In this document: positions 8,254-16,684 of the stretch, one piece after another
How positions within the stretch are numbered: position 1 is the first letter of the stretch
How the letters are laid out: the number at the start of each line of letters is the position of its first letter
NCBI RefSeq assembly: GCF_014595955.1
Contig: NZ_JABVCF010000020.1
Coordinates: forward strand, 1 to 64,000
Reading direction: 5' to 3'
DNA length: 64,000 nucleotides
DNA from: Pseudaminobacter soli (ex Zhang et al. 2022)
GTDB taxonomy: Bacteria; Pseudomonadota; Alphaproteobacteria; Rhizobiales; Rhizobiaceae
Notes under the pieces: model-generated
The model's database searches: none
What the model was told of the DNA's origin: nothing
The model's input: only the letters and a program-made list of their open reading frames with translations
Translations under genes and position numbers: made by a program

Positions 8254-8922
8254 TCATGAATTTTGTAGTTCGGATAGCGCCCTGAGCACTGCGGAGGCAT
8301 CGGAGAGCGCACCGAAGATGCCATTCTCGACGGTCACCATGTGCACAGCAGCTTCATGCGCGTATTGGTCCCCGCTTGCACATGCATCGGCGATCGTCAG
8401 GCACTGGAAGTTTCGGTCGCAAGCCTCACGCAGCGTCGTGTGGACGCAAACATCGGTCGTACATCCGGTAAACAGGAGGTGCGTGATGCCCCGTGCATGA
8501 AGGATATGTTCGAGGTCGGTATAGGTGAATGCGCTGTTGCACGTCTTGTCGACGATGATGTCCTCCAAACGGACGTCGATCTCGGGAACGATTTCGAACC
8601 CAGGACTCCCACGCACCAGAACATCGGTGCCATTCATCCCGGATCGCTCGCGGCGCCATTTTTCGTAGGGCGTCATGTCCGCCAAATCGGCGCGATAACC
8701 CTGCCTTGTGTGGATCACCCGGATGCCAGCAGTGCGGCAGGTTGAGATTAGCTTCGAAATGGTCGGCAATATCGCCCGCAGCGGCGACGGATCGTAGCCC
8801 TGCTTGGCGAAGTAGCCATCCTTCGAGAGGAAATCGTGCTGCATGTCGATGACGATCAGCGCCGTCGCAGCAGGATCAAGGTTTCCGTCGTATGGAAAGT
8901 CAAATGGTTTGGCTTTGATCAT
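8254..8922 (-). CDS. Isochorismatase-fold cysteine amidohydrolase (biuret-hydrolase/RutB-like)
   Basis: This cysteine hydrolase cleaves C-N bonds of small amides or ureido compounds. The family triad is visible: Asp26 in ALIVIDMQHDF, Lys126 in IIVDKTCNSAF and Cys159 in TGCTTDVCVHTT, with the cis-peptide region GCTTD. Length (222) is normal. The sequence style, with YEKWRRERSG and TDLEHILHARGI, resembles biuret hydrolase and ureidoacrylate hydrolase RutB more than nicotinamidase or phenazine PhzD. Its place beside guanidino/ureido-type enzymes supports a carbamoyl-removing step. A GGACGGACGAG site precedes the ATG. The exact substrate is unknown. About 220 bases separate it from the upstream hydrolase gene, so it may have its own promoter. 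Confidence 0.82.
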   Translation of the reverse strand: MIKAKPFDFPYDGNLDPAATALIVIDMQHDFLSKDGYFAKQGYDPSPLRAILPTISKLISTCRTAGIRVIHTRQGYRADLADMTPYEKWRRERSGMNGTDVLVRGSPGFEIVPEIDVRLEDIIVDKTCNSAFTYTDLEHILHARGITHLLFTGCTTDVCVHTTLREACDRNFQCLTIADACASGDQYAHEAAVHMVTVENGIFGALSDASAVLRALSELQNS

Positions 8923-9142
8923 CTCGTCCGTCCTTTCCGAGTGGTGGTAACGCTCGACCCCGGGGCGGAAAACTCGATTTGTTTCACGCTTGATCGTTCC
9001 CTCGATTTGGCTATCACCGGAGACGGCTCGAACATTGACGTTTCTTCACTAGCTCCGCAGCCCGAGAGAACTTGCCGCGATGCGGGCGATCAAAGCCGCG
9101 CTGATCCTGCCGGAATCCTCTTCAAGGCAGGGTGCTTGGCGA

Positions 9143-9871
9143 TCAGGCGCCCGCCAGGTAGCCAAGCGCAATCTCGCGCATCTCCTGCGCCGAAAGCGCC
9201 TCGCCATGGCCGCCATGAGCGATGGCCACGTCGAGACTGGCGATCCGGGCCATAGTCTTGCGGTAGACGACCCTGTCGCTGTGCGGCAGATCGTCGACCA
9301 GCGTGCCGCGGTAGATGGCGTCGCCCGCAAAGAACAGGCCGTTCTCGCGATCGAGTAGCCCGATGCTGCCGGGTGAATGGCCGGGGAGATGCAGCACCTC
9401 GAAGCGCCGATCGCCGAGATCGATGATTTGGCCCTCGTCCAGCGTCGCGGTGAGCGGAGCGGGGGCGATGCGCCAGTACTGCTTTTGCCAGCCGGGCCCG
9501 GGCGGGACAGTCACCGGTTCGTCGAGCGCGCGGAACATCGGCGCGAATGTGGCGCTGTCGGGCATCGACGCACAGGCGACCGCCTCGCTGGAATGGGCAC
9601 GACGGTCGGCGAATTCATGGAGCCCGCCGATATGGTCCGCATGGCTGTGGGTCGCCACCGCAATCAGGGGCGCGCGCCCCGCCAGCCCGGCCACCAGCGG
9701 GGCAAGCGGACGCAGGCCCATGCCGAAATCGATCAGGAGGTTGGCATCGCGTCCTCGCAGCAGAAAGACGTTGCCCCGGAAGAACCGGTGCACATGCGGC
9801 TCATGGATCCTGAACAGTCCGCCGCCGAGATCGGCAACGACGAACCAGTCGCCGGTCGCGTCTTCGCTCAT
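9143..9871 (-). CDS. Metallo-beta-lactamase-fold hydrolase
   Basis: The binuclear metal site is complete: THSHADHIGG (about 74-82), LPGHSPGSIGL (about 162-172), FAGDAIY for the bridging aspartate, and AHGGHGEAL for the last histidine. It is cytoplasmic with no signal peptide and of normal length (242). This glyoxalase-II-like group hydrolyses thioesters, lactones or similar bonds, and the sequence does not give the substrate. Its ATG overlaps the TGA of the upstream ThDP decarboxylase gene by four bases, so the two are co-translated. It may act on the aldehyde- or lactam-derived product of that decarboxylase, which is inference. Confidence 0.8.
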   Translation of the reverse strand: MSEDATGDWFVVADLGGGLFRIHEPHVHRFFRGNVFLLRGRDANLLIDFGMGLRPLAPLVAGLAGRAPLIAVATHSHADHIGGLHEFADRRAHSSEAVACASMPDSATFAPMFRALDEPVTVPPGPGWQKQYWRIAPAPLTATLDEGQIIDLGDRRFEVLHLPGHSPGSIGLLDRENGLFFAGDAIYRGTLVDDLPHSDRVVYRKTMARIASLDVAIAHGGHGEALSAQEMREIALGYLAGA

Positions 9872-11484
9872 GCGTCGCCTCCTGCGAGACTGGCGACGAA
9901 GGAGGTTTCGTCGATCTCGATGACCTCATTGCCCTTGCCCGGAGAGGCAAGGGCGGCAGCGAACTCGCTCATGTTGGCAACCTTGCTGTATCGCCAGCCG
10001 AATCCTTTGGCGATCGGCTCGAAGTTCGGGGTGTGGATATCGACGCCCAGCGGAGCGACTCCGGCATCCGTCATGTATTTCTTGATCTCGCTGTATCCGG
10101 CATTGTTCCACAAAATCAGGCGGACGCAGGTTCCCGCCTCTGTTGCGCTTGCCATCTCGCCAATGGTGAACTGCAGCCCGCCATCGCCGATCAGCCCGAA
10201 CACGGGTCTGTCAGGTGCGCCCAAAGCGGCGCCGATGGCTGCGGGAAGCGCATATCCCAACGTCCCAAAGCCGGTGGCGGAACAGAAGAAGCCCCCAGGC
10301 TGCGGCGCTCCGAAGGCGGTGCAGCCAGCGTAGACCGGCTGGGTCGAATCCCCGGCGACGATGGCGTCGGGGAAGGTTTCAGCCAGCATGTCGAGCATCC
10401 GCAGCCCGGCCGACAGTACGGGATTCATCGCCGCTTCGACCTCCTGCCGCGCGGCCTGCGCGGTCCGGGCGCCGACGCCGCCGGGTTCACCCGCAGGCAT
10501 CGCCGCGAGCACGGCTTCGGCCGTTAGCCGCGCATCGGCCAGGAGCGGCAGGTCGGCCAGCAGTCCGCGCATCAGTTGTTCGGCGTCAAGGTCGGCCCGG
10601 GCAAGCCAGCCGGGCAGGCGTGCGGTGGCCGGCAGGGCGTCGGCGAAATCGGTGGGACCGAACTCCGTTCCGAGCGCGAGTGTCGCGTCCGCCCCCTTCA
10701 GGAATTCGATGACGGGGTCCGACTCCCCGGTCAACGGAACCGCAAGCGGGTGATCGCCCGGGAAGACGCCTCGTGCATTGACCGTCATCAGGACCGGAGC
10801 GCCGAGCCGCTCGGCCAAGGACCGAATGGCGCCTGCCGCACGCAGAGCGCCGCCGCCGGCGACGATCAGCGGGCGCCTGGCCCCGGCGAGCCGGGTGGCG
10901 ATTTCCTTGACCGCATCGGCCGGGGGACCGGGCGGTGGCGGAAGCGAAAAGCGCCCGGCAGGGGGCATGGCCGAGGCGTCGGCGTTGAGCAGCGCGACCG
11001 GGATCTCGATATGGACGGGCCTTGGCCGGCCAGCCGAGAAGAGCGCGAAGGCCCGCGCGAGCACCGGCTCGATCTCGCGGACATCGAGGATCGTGTGGCT
11101 GAAGGCCGACACCCCGCGAATCAAGGCGCGCTGGTCCTTCAGTTCGTGGAGGTGGCCCCGGCCGGATCCGATCTCGCCTGGCGAATTCACCGAGGAGATG
11201 ACCAGCATCGGGATCGAATCCCCGTAGGCCTGTCCCATGGCCGTCGCAATGTTCGTCATGCCCGGGCCGGTGATGATGAAGCAGACCCCCGGCTTTCCGG
11301 TCACCCGCGCGTAGCCGTCCGCCATGAAGCCCGCGCCCTGTTCGTGCCGGGGCGTAACGTGGCGGATGCTCGACTTCTCAAGGCCGCGATAGAGATCGAC
11401 GGTGTGGACCCCGGGTATGCCGAAGACGAAGTCGACGCCGTTCGCCTCCAGGATCTCCACGAGATATTTTCCCAGGCTCCGCAT
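9868..11484 (-). CDS. ThDP-dependent decarboxylase, AruI-like (5-guanidino-2-oxopentanoate decarboxylase family)
   Basis: The acetolactate-synthase-fold enzyme has three domains. The ThDP pyrimidine domain holds the activating glutamate in PRHEQGAGFMADGYARV. A central domain follows. The C-terminal pyrophosphate domain has GDGGLQFTIGE followed by ILWNNAGYSEIKK (the GDG..NN motif). The combination VFGIPGVHTVDLYRGL and SPGEIGSGRGHLHELKDQ strongly recalls AruI, which decarboxylates 2-oxoarginine to 4-guanidinobutanal in the arginine transaminase pathway. Acetolactate synthase itself is less likely because no small subunit is adjacent. The start at 11484 is chosen for GAGGAGAAAAGCGAG before the ATG; a longer frame reaches 11532. 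It leads the leftward unit, facing the LacI gene across the operator region. Confidence 0.78.
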   Translation of the reverse strand: MRSLGKYLVEILEANGVDFVFGIPGVHTVDLYRGLEKSSIRHVTPRHEQGAGFMADGYARVTGKPGVCFIITGPGMTNIATAMGQAYGDSIPMLVISSVNSPGEIGSGRGHLHELKDQRALIRGVSAFSHTILDVREIEPVLARAFALFSAGRPRPVHIEIPVALLNADASAMPPAGRFSLPPPPGPPADAVKEIATRLAGARRPLIVAGGGALRAAGAIRSLAERLGAPVLMTVNARGVFPGDHPLAVPLTGESDPVIEFLKGADATLALGTEFGPTDFADALPATARLPGWLARADLDAEQLMRGLLADLPLLADARLTAEAVLAAMPAGEPGGVGARTAQAARQEVEAAMNPVLSAGLRMLDMLAETFPDAIVAGDSTQPVYAGCTAFGAPQPGGFFCSATGFGTLGYALPAAIGAALGAPDRPVFGLIGDGGLQFTIGEMASATEAGTCVRLILWNNAGYSEIKKYMTDAGVAPLGVDIHTPNFEPIAKGFGWRYSKVANMSEFAAALASPGKGNEVIEIDETSFVASLAGGDA

Positions 11485-11550
11485 CTCGCTTTTCTCCTCG
11501 GCGCTCGGGGTGGCGCGGCCGCGTCCGGGCATGGCCGTATATAATACAGA

Positions 11551-11576
11551 TAAAGCGGTTTAGTAAATCGCTTTAC
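11551..11576. promoter_or_regulatory. Two adjacent LacI-type operator palindromes
   Basis: Between the divergent decarboxylase and LacI genes lie TAAAGCGGTTTA (11551-11562) and, immediately next to it, GTAAATCGCTTTAC (11563-11576). Each has TAAA/TTTA arms around a CG-containing centre, the usual architecture of LacI/GalR-family operators, and together the two also form a larger inverted repeat TAAAGCG-N11-CGCTTTA. They lie within 70 bases of the decarboxylase start, next to TATAAT-like sequence at 11540-11545. They are the best candidate for binding by the adjacent regulator and control of both directions. Confidence 0.65.
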
Positions 11577-11684
11577 AAAGCTCAGATGGATGATCTATGC
11601 TCGCTGTACTGGGGCTGCGGCTGAGGAGCGCCGGATGGAGAACTGCGACAATCTGCAGGGCTGTTATGGCGCGGAGGTGTTCTG

Positions 11685-12812
11685 ATGAGGCCTCGCGCCG
11701 CTAAGCAGCGCGCTGTGACGATTCGCGACGTCGCGGCGGCCGCCCAGCTATCGGTGACGGCCGTGTCGCGGCACTTCAACAATCGAATTGCCCTGCCGGT
11801 CGAGACGGTGGCTCGCATCGAGGCTGCCGCAAGTGCTCTCGGTTACCGCCCTAATGTCGCTGCCCGCAGGCTGAGCCTCGGCAGCAGCGAATCGCTCGGT
11901 TTCGTGCTCTCGGATATCGCTCATCCGTTCTTTTCCGCCATCGCGAGCGCGGCCGAGGCGGAATGCGCGCGGCTTGGTTACAGCCTCCTGGTCTTCAGCA
12001 GCAGGAACATCATCGAAAACGAGATCGCCGCTCTGCGGCGTATCGAGAGCGCGCAGGTGGATGGCATCCTGTTCATGACCAACCATTCCAACGCTTCCGA
12101 GATCGCCGAAACGATCAACCGTGTGCGCAATGTCGTTCTGCTCGACGAGGATGCGCCGGATGCCGAAGCTCCGCGCATCTATGCGCGCAATCGCGAGGGC
12201 GGGCGGCTTGCGACCGAGCATCTGCTTGCCGCCGGCCATCGCCGGATCGCTTTTGTCGGCGGTCAAGAGGGCCTGATCTCCAGTTCAGAACGGATGGCCG
12301 GCTATCGTGAGGCGCTCGAAACCAGGGGAATTCCCGTCGACCCGGCCCTGATGTTGCTTGCCGGCTACAATTCGGAGGATGGCGAGGCGGCCTTCGCCGC
12401 CCTCGACCTGCTCGACGAGCCGCCCACGGCAATTTTTGCCGCTGCCGACATGGTCGCCCTCGGTATTCTCAGATCGGCTCGCGGGGCCGGCCTGTCGGTC
12501 CCGGAGGACCTGTCCCTCGTCGGGTTCGACGATATCCCGAATGCCGACGTGATCGGGCCGCCGCTCACGACGATCCGCCAGTCGGCCGAAGCGTTCGCGG
12601 TTCGGGGAGTCCAGATGCTGGTCAGCCTGCTGAACGGCGAACTGACCCAAGACGTTGTCGAGTATGTCGATGTCGAGCTCGTCAAGCGCAGCTCCGTCAC
12701 CCAGCCGCGCCAGCGCCGTCACTGGCGCTCCGCACCGAGAGGAGCATCGCCGAAGCCGAAAACAGCGGCAAAGGCAAATCGAACTCAGAAAAGGGGGAAT
12801 GACAATGAGTAA
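11685..12812 (+). CDS. LacI-family transcriptional regulator of the guanidino-type locus
   Basis: The N-terminal helix-turn-helix and hinge helix read TIRDVAAAAQLSVTAVSRHFNN (first 20 residues typical of LacI) and then YRPNVAARRLS. This is followed by a periplasmic-binding-protein-like effector domain with IAHPFFSAIASAAE and DDIPNADVIGPPLTTIRQ. The last ~40 residues are a basic, low-complexity extension (APRGASPKPKTAAKANRTQ) not needed for the fold. Its stop overlaps the next gene by eight bases, so the regulator is co-transcribed with the transporter operon and probably autoregulated through the adjacent palindromes. The effector is presumably the transported compound or a metabolite of it. 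Confidence 0.88.
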   Translation: MRPRAAKQRAVTIRDVAAAAQLSVTAVSRHFNNRIALPVETVARIEAAASALGYRPNVAARRLSLGSSESLGFVLSDIAHPFFSAIASAAEAECARLGYSLLVFSSRNIIENEIAALRRIESAQVDGILFMTNHSNASEIAETINRVRNVVLLDEDAPDAEAPRIYARNREGGRLATEHLLAAGHRRIAFVGGQEGLISSSERMAGYREALETRGIPVDPALMLLAGYNSEDGEAAFAALDLLDEPPTAIFAAADMVALGILRSARGAGLSVPEDLSLVGFDDIPNADVIGPPLTTIRQSAEAFAVRGVQMLVSLLNGELTQDVVEYVDVELVKRSSVTQPRQRRHWRSAPRGASPKPKTAAKANRTQKRGNDNE

Positions 12813-13902
12813 CCGCTTCGCAAAGGACTCCGCAGAGATTCTGCTGCAGAAATTCCAGGCCGGCCACGTCGATCGTCGTGGCTTCCTCACGGCGCTGGCG
12901 GCATTGGGCCTTGGCGTGACGCTGCGCCCGAGCACCGGCAACGCTGCCGAGAACGAAATCGTGCTCTGCAATTGGGGCGGCGTCGCCGTCGATGCTTTCC
13001 AGGAAGCTTTCGGTGGCCCGTTCACCGCCCAGACCGGTATGAAGCTTGTCATAGACGGCGCCGGTCCGGCGTTGGGCTCCGTGCGCACCATGGTCGATAG
13101 CGGCAATGTCATCTGGGACGTCATGGACAACGGCCTGATCGACGCGCGCGTGCTGGCGACCGGCAACTATGTCGAGCCGATCGACTACAGCATCGTCGAC
13201 AAGAACAAGGTTCCCAACTTTGCGCAGGAATTTGGCGTCGGCAACTATGCGTTTGCCAACGTCCTCTTCCACAACAAGAAGGCTACCGGCGCCGACACGC
13301 TGACTGACTGGAGGGATTTCTTCGACTTCGAGAAGTTCCCGGGCAAGCGCACCATGTGCAAGTGGATCCAGGGTCAGTTGGAGGTAGTCCTGCTGGCCGA
13401 CGGCGTCGCTCCCGAAAATCTCTACCCGCTCGACGTCGATCGTGCCTTCGCCAAGCTGCAACCTCACCTCGACAAAATCATCTTCTGGGAAGGCGGCGCC
13501 CAGAGCCAGCAGCTCTTCCGTGACGGCGAAGTGGTCATGGGCAACATCTGGCACACCCGCGCCAAGCTGCTCGTCCAGGAAAACTCAGACTACGCCATCA
13601 CGTGGAACCAGAACACCCTGCTGGTCAGCGCGTGGTCTGTGCCGAAGGGCAATCCGGCCGGCAAGAAGGTGTTCGAGTTTATCAACTCCGCACTCGACCC
13701 CGAGCCGCAGATCACCCTGCTGCGCCTGATGGGCAACGGCCCGACCAATCCGGCCGCAGAAGCGCTGATGACCGACGAGGATCGCGTCTTCAACCCGACC
13801 TCCGGGACCAACACCACCGGGCAGGTTCTCGTCGATCCCGCCTGGTACGCGGCGCACGAAGCGGAGGTGCAGAACAAGTTCCTCGACTTGATCGCTACCT
13901 GA
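12805..13902 (+). CDS. PotD/PotF-type ABC substrate-binding protein, Tat-exported
   Basis: This periplasmic solute-binding protein belongs to the polyamine/opine-type family. The N-terminus has a twin-arginine signal, VDRRGFLTALAALGLG, ending near residue 48 (GNAAEN). The mature part opens with EIVLCNWGGVAVDAFQEAF, typical of cluster-D binding proteins for putrescine, spermidine, mannopine and similar cationic solutes. Start ATG 12805 follows AAGGGGGA. It belongs with the two permeases and the ATPase downstream. Cationic-ligand preference would suit a guanidino substrate, but the binding residues cannot be assigned without a structure. A stem-loop follows the gene. Confidence 0.85.
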   Translation: MSNRFAKDSAEILLQKFQAGHVDRRGFLTALAALGLGVTLRPSTGNAAENEIVLCNWGGVAVDAFQEAFGGPFTAQTGMKLVIDGAGPALGSVRTMVDSGNVIWDVMDNGLIDARVLATGNYVEPIDYSIVDKNKVPNFAQEFGVGNYAFANVLFHNKKATGADTLTDWRDFFDFEKFPGKRTMCKWIQGQLEVVLLADGVAPENLYPLDVDRAFAKLQPHLDKIIFWEGGAQSQQLFRDGEVVMGNIWHTRAKLLVQENSDYAITWNQNTLLVSAWSVPKGNPAGKKVFEFINSALDPEPQITLLRLMGNGPTNPAAEALMTDEDRVFNPTSGTNTTGQVLVDPAWYAAHEAEVQNKFLDLIAT

Positions 13903-13916
13903 TCTCGTGAAGCCGT

Positions 13917-13945
13917 CCCGCACTTGCCCTGCCGGCGAGTGCGGG
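13917..13945 (+). other. Intercistronic stem-loop after the binding-protein gene
   Basis: CCCGCACT (13917-13924) pairs perfectly with AGTGCGGG (13938-13945) across a 13-base loop that itself contains GCCGGC. There is no U-tract. Such hairpins directly after binding-protein genes commonly protect the upstream mRNA and raise binding-protein levels over the permeases, as between malE and malF. Confidence 0.6.
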
Positions 13946-13991
13946 CGGCCCCCGCAATCGAAACTCGTCTGCGGCCTTCGCGGGAACGGAC

Positions 13992-14834
13992 ATGTCGTCA
14001 CGCTTCGAACGCTTCGCCCTATATCTGACAGTGCCGGCCGGCCTGTTGGTGATCCTGCTCTATGCCCTGCCGATCCTTCAGGTGCTCGGGCTTTCCCTGA
14101 CCGAAGGCCAGGGGGCAATCGCAAATTACGAGCGCCTGTTCACCAGCCGCGCCGTGGCGGGCGTGGTGCAGACAACGTTGGCCGTTTCCATCAGCACGAC
14201 CGTCATCACCATGGTGATTGCCTATGTGATCGCGTTCGGGATGATCCACATGAGCGACCGGCAGCGAAAGGTGGCGCTGCTCATGGTGTCGATTCCGTTC
14301 TGGGTCTCGGTTCTGGTCCGTGCCTTCGCCTGGATCACCATCCTGCGCTCCCAGGGGGTGCTCAACAGTGGGCTGATGTCCATCGGAGCGATCACAGAGC
14401 CAATCCAGCTCGTCTACAATCGCGTCGGCGTGACGATCGGCATGGTTCACTACATGGTGCCGTTCGCGGTGCTTCTGCTCTACGCCAACCTGACCGATAT
14501 CGACCGGCGCGTCGTTCAGGCGGCCCGTTCGCTCGGTGCTCGGCCGGTGAGCGTGTTCCTGCGGGTCTGGCTGCCCATGAGCCTGCCCGGAATCGCTGTG
14601 GCTTCGCTCTTCATCCTGGTGTTCTCGCTGGGCTTCCTGATCACGCCCGCGCTGCTCGGCGGCGGCCGGACCCTGATGATCGCCGAATACATTTCGGTGC
14701 AGATCTCCAACACCGGGCGGTGGGACCTCGCCACCTCTCTGTCGGCCGCGCTGCTGATTGTCGTCGGACTGCTGCTTGCGCTGGCCTTGCGCAGCCCCGC
14801 TATGCGGGCGGCATTTGGGGGGAGCTCGAAATGA
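13992..14834 (+). CDS. ABC permease, PotB type
   Basis: This inner-membrane protein has six predicted hydrophobic segments, beginning with LYLTVPAGLLVILLYALPIL. The cytoplasmic EAA loop reads QAARSLGARPVSVFLRVWLPMSLPG (about 179-202), which docks the ATPase. Length (280) is typical of the PotB/first-permease subfamily. It pairs with the following permease to form the heterodimeric channel. Its stop overlaps the next start as ATGA. The ATG was chosen because the hydrophobic start follows within 10 residues; the Shine-Dalgarno is weak (CGGGAACGG). Confidence 0.87.
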   Translation: MSSRFERFALYLTVPAGLLVILLYALPILQVLGLSLTEGQGAIANYERLFTSRAVAGVVQTTLAVSISTTVITMVIAYVIAFGMIHMSDRQRKVALLMVSIPFWVSVLVRAFAWITILRSQGVLNSGLMSIGAITEPIQLVYNRVGVTIGMVHYMVPFAVLLLYANLTDIDRRVVQAARSLGARPVSVFLRVWLPMSLPGIAVASLFILVFSLGFLITPALLGGGRTLMIAEYISVQISNTGRWDLATSLSAALLIVVGLLLALALRSPAMRAAFGGSSK

Positions 14835-15634
14835 GCGCCAGAACACGCAACCGGCTCCTGATGGCAGTCGTCTGGCTCTTCCTGCTGCTGTTGTTCCTGC
14901 CGGTCCTGGTGGTGATCCCCGTTTCCGTCACCGACAAGTCCTACCTGTCGCTTCCCGCCGACGGGATTTCCTTCGAGCACTACGGCTCGCTTACCGACCC
15001 GGCCAAAGGCTGGGTGCCCAGTTTCCGCAACTCCGCGTTGGCCGCCATCGCGACCGCGATCATGGCGACGGGCATCGCGGCGGCATTCGCCGTAGGCGCA
15101 TGGATCAGGTCGGGATGGTGGCCCTCGGCGGTGCGGCTGCTCATGCTGTCGCCGCTGATCGTGCCGCCGATCATCTATGCAGTCGGCATGGTGCGCGTGC
15201 TGTCGAAGGTATCGATGCTCGACACGTTCTGGGGTGTCCTCGTCGTCCATGTCGTGCTCTCGCTGCCCATGGCATTCCTGGCCATCGCCGCCTCGCTCGC
15301 GAACCTCGACAACCGCATGGTGACCGCAGCGCGCAGCCTTGGCGCGCGGCCGATTACGATCTTCGGACGCGTAATCTTGCCCAACATCGCCCCGGGGCTC
15401 GCCGCAGGGGCCTTTCTGGCCTTCATCACCTCCTGGGACGAAATCACCGTTACGCTGTTCATCACTGCCCGGCACTTCGTCACGCTGCCGCGGCGGATCT
15501 ACACCTCGATCACCGACTCGATCGACCCGGCCCTGGCCGCAATCGCCGCGGTTCTGCTGATCGCCACCATGGCGGTGCTGATCGCGCAGACCCTTCTTAA
15601 GGGGCGCGGAGCGCGGGCAGGGTCCGCGAAGTAG
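14831..15634 (+). CDS. ABC permease, PotC type
   Basis: The second inner-membrane subunit of the importer has a first segment MAVVWLFLLLLFLPVLVVIP, five more hydrophobic stretches, and the EAA-like ATPase-docking loop TAARSLGARPITIFGRVILPNI (key residues A-R-S-L-G-A, then P near the end). Length (267) is normal for PotC. Translation starts at ATG 14831, overlapping the upstream stop. A much longer open frame extends upstream through the first permease gene but is out of frame with it and has no independent start signal, so it is ignored. Confidence 0.87.
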   Translation: MSARTRNRLLMAVVWLFLLLLFLPVLVVIPVSVTDKSYLSLPADGISFEHYGSLTDPAKGWVPSFRNSALAAIATAIMATGIAAAFAVGAWIRSGWWPSAVRLLMLSPLIVPPIIYAVGMVRVLSKVSMLDTFWGVLVVHVVLSLPMAFLAIAASLANLDNRMVTAARSLGARPITIFGRVILPNIAPGLAAGAFLAFITSWDEITVTLFITARHFVTLPRRIYTSITDSIDPALAAIAAVLLIATMAVLIAQTLLKGRGARAGSAK

Positions 15635-15666
15635 GCCTCACCCTCGTGCAACGAAAAGGAATTCAG

Positions 15667-16683
15667 ATGGGTCAAGCGCATGCAATGAGTGATCACGAAT
15701 ACCGGGAGAAAGTCTTCTTCCAGACTTTCGGATCCGTTCCCGAGCCGGCCTTCGACGATCCTAAGGAACAGCAGGAAGTGTGGGGCGGGGTCTGGGGCTG
15801 CTCCAATGACGTGGGCAAGCTGCGCGCCGTGCTGATGCATCGTCCTGGCGACGAGCTCAAGGTCGTCAGAGCCGACAAGCCGATGCCCGAGGTGGGCGGT
15901 TTTGGCGATCCCGAGAAGGGCTGGTACTGGATCGGCAAGGAACTTCCCGACCTGGCCGCGATGCAGAGGGCCCACGACCAGTTCACCGACATCCTGCGCA
16001 AGGAAGGCGTCAACGTCGTGCTGGTCGGTGAGGCGGCGCCCGGCCGCATGAAGCAGGTCTACACCCGCGACAGCTGCGTCGGAATCAAGAGCGGCGCCAT
16101 CGTGACCCGACTCGCCCGCAAGGTGCGTCGCGGCGAGGAACTGCCGGTCACCCGCGCGCTGGCGCGTGTTGGCTGCCCGATCGTCGCTACGCTGACCGGC
16201 AACGCCGTGTTCGAAGGCGGCGGCTACGCCAACATCGACGAGAAGACGGCGGTCTGCTGCGTCTCGGTGGCGTGCAACGAGGAAGGCGTTCGCCAGATGC
16301 AGGCGATCCTCGCCTATCATGGCGTCGAACTGATCACGTTGCCGGGCATGGGCTACCGCATCCATATCGACGGCGCCTTCAACATGATCGACGTCGACAA
16401 GGCGATCGTGAACCTCAACGAGCTTCCCTGGTTCTTCATCGAATACCTGCAGAAGCGCGGCATCAAGCTCATCGAGCTTCCGCCGGAGGACAACGCCTTC
16501 TCGCTCAATTCGCTCGCCATCGCTCCGAGCAAGGTCGTCATGCACGGCAGCCGCTCGAAGCGCCTCGAGGATCGCCTTGCGGACGCCGGCGTCGAACTGA
16601 TCACCTGCGACTATGAGCCTGTCGAGGCGGGTGGCGGCGGCATTCACTGCTCGACGGCACCTCTTGCTCGGGACCCGGTCTAA
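15667..16683 (+). CDS. Arginine-deiminase/amidinotransferase-superfamily enzyme
   Basis: This guanidino-group-modifying enzyme has a pentein beta/alpha-propeller fold. Key positions are visible: YTRDSCVGI (TRD at about 133-135), VFEGGGYANID (about 181-191), the catalytic His in YRIHIDGAFNMID (about 233), and the nucleophilic Cys in GGGGIHCSTAPLARD (about 328). These fit deiminases and dihydrolases that attack arginine-like guanidinium carbons, and amidinotransferases that move the amidino group; sequence alone does not separate them. Length (338) fits. The start is ATG 15667 with AAAAGGA; the longer open frame begins just upstream. It lies between permease and ATPase genes, so it should act on the imported compound. 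Confidence 0.78.
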   Translation: MGQAHAMSDHEYREKVFFQTFGSVPEPAFDDPKEQQEVWGGVWGCSNDVGKLRAVLMHRPGDELKVVRADKPMPEVGGFGDPEKGWYWIGKELPDLAAMQRAHDQFTDILRKEGVNVVLVGEAAPGRMKQVYTRDSCVGIKSGAIVTRLARKVRRGEELPVTRALARVGCPIVATLTGNAVFEGGGYANIDEKTAVCCVSVACNEEGVRQMQAILAYHGVELITLPGMGYRIHIDGAFNMIDVDKAIVNLNELPWFFIEYLQKRGIKLIELPPEDNAFSLNSLAIAPSKVVMHGSRSKRLEDRLADAGVELITCDYEPVEAGGGGIHCSTAPLARDPV

Positions 16684-16684
16684 G

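Noticed and set aside
13907-14830. Upstream extension of the second permease frame to a 575-codon protein
   Set aside because: The extension is out of frame with a clear PotB-type permease gene and shows no permease motifs; ATG 14831 overlaps the upstream stop as in a normal operon.
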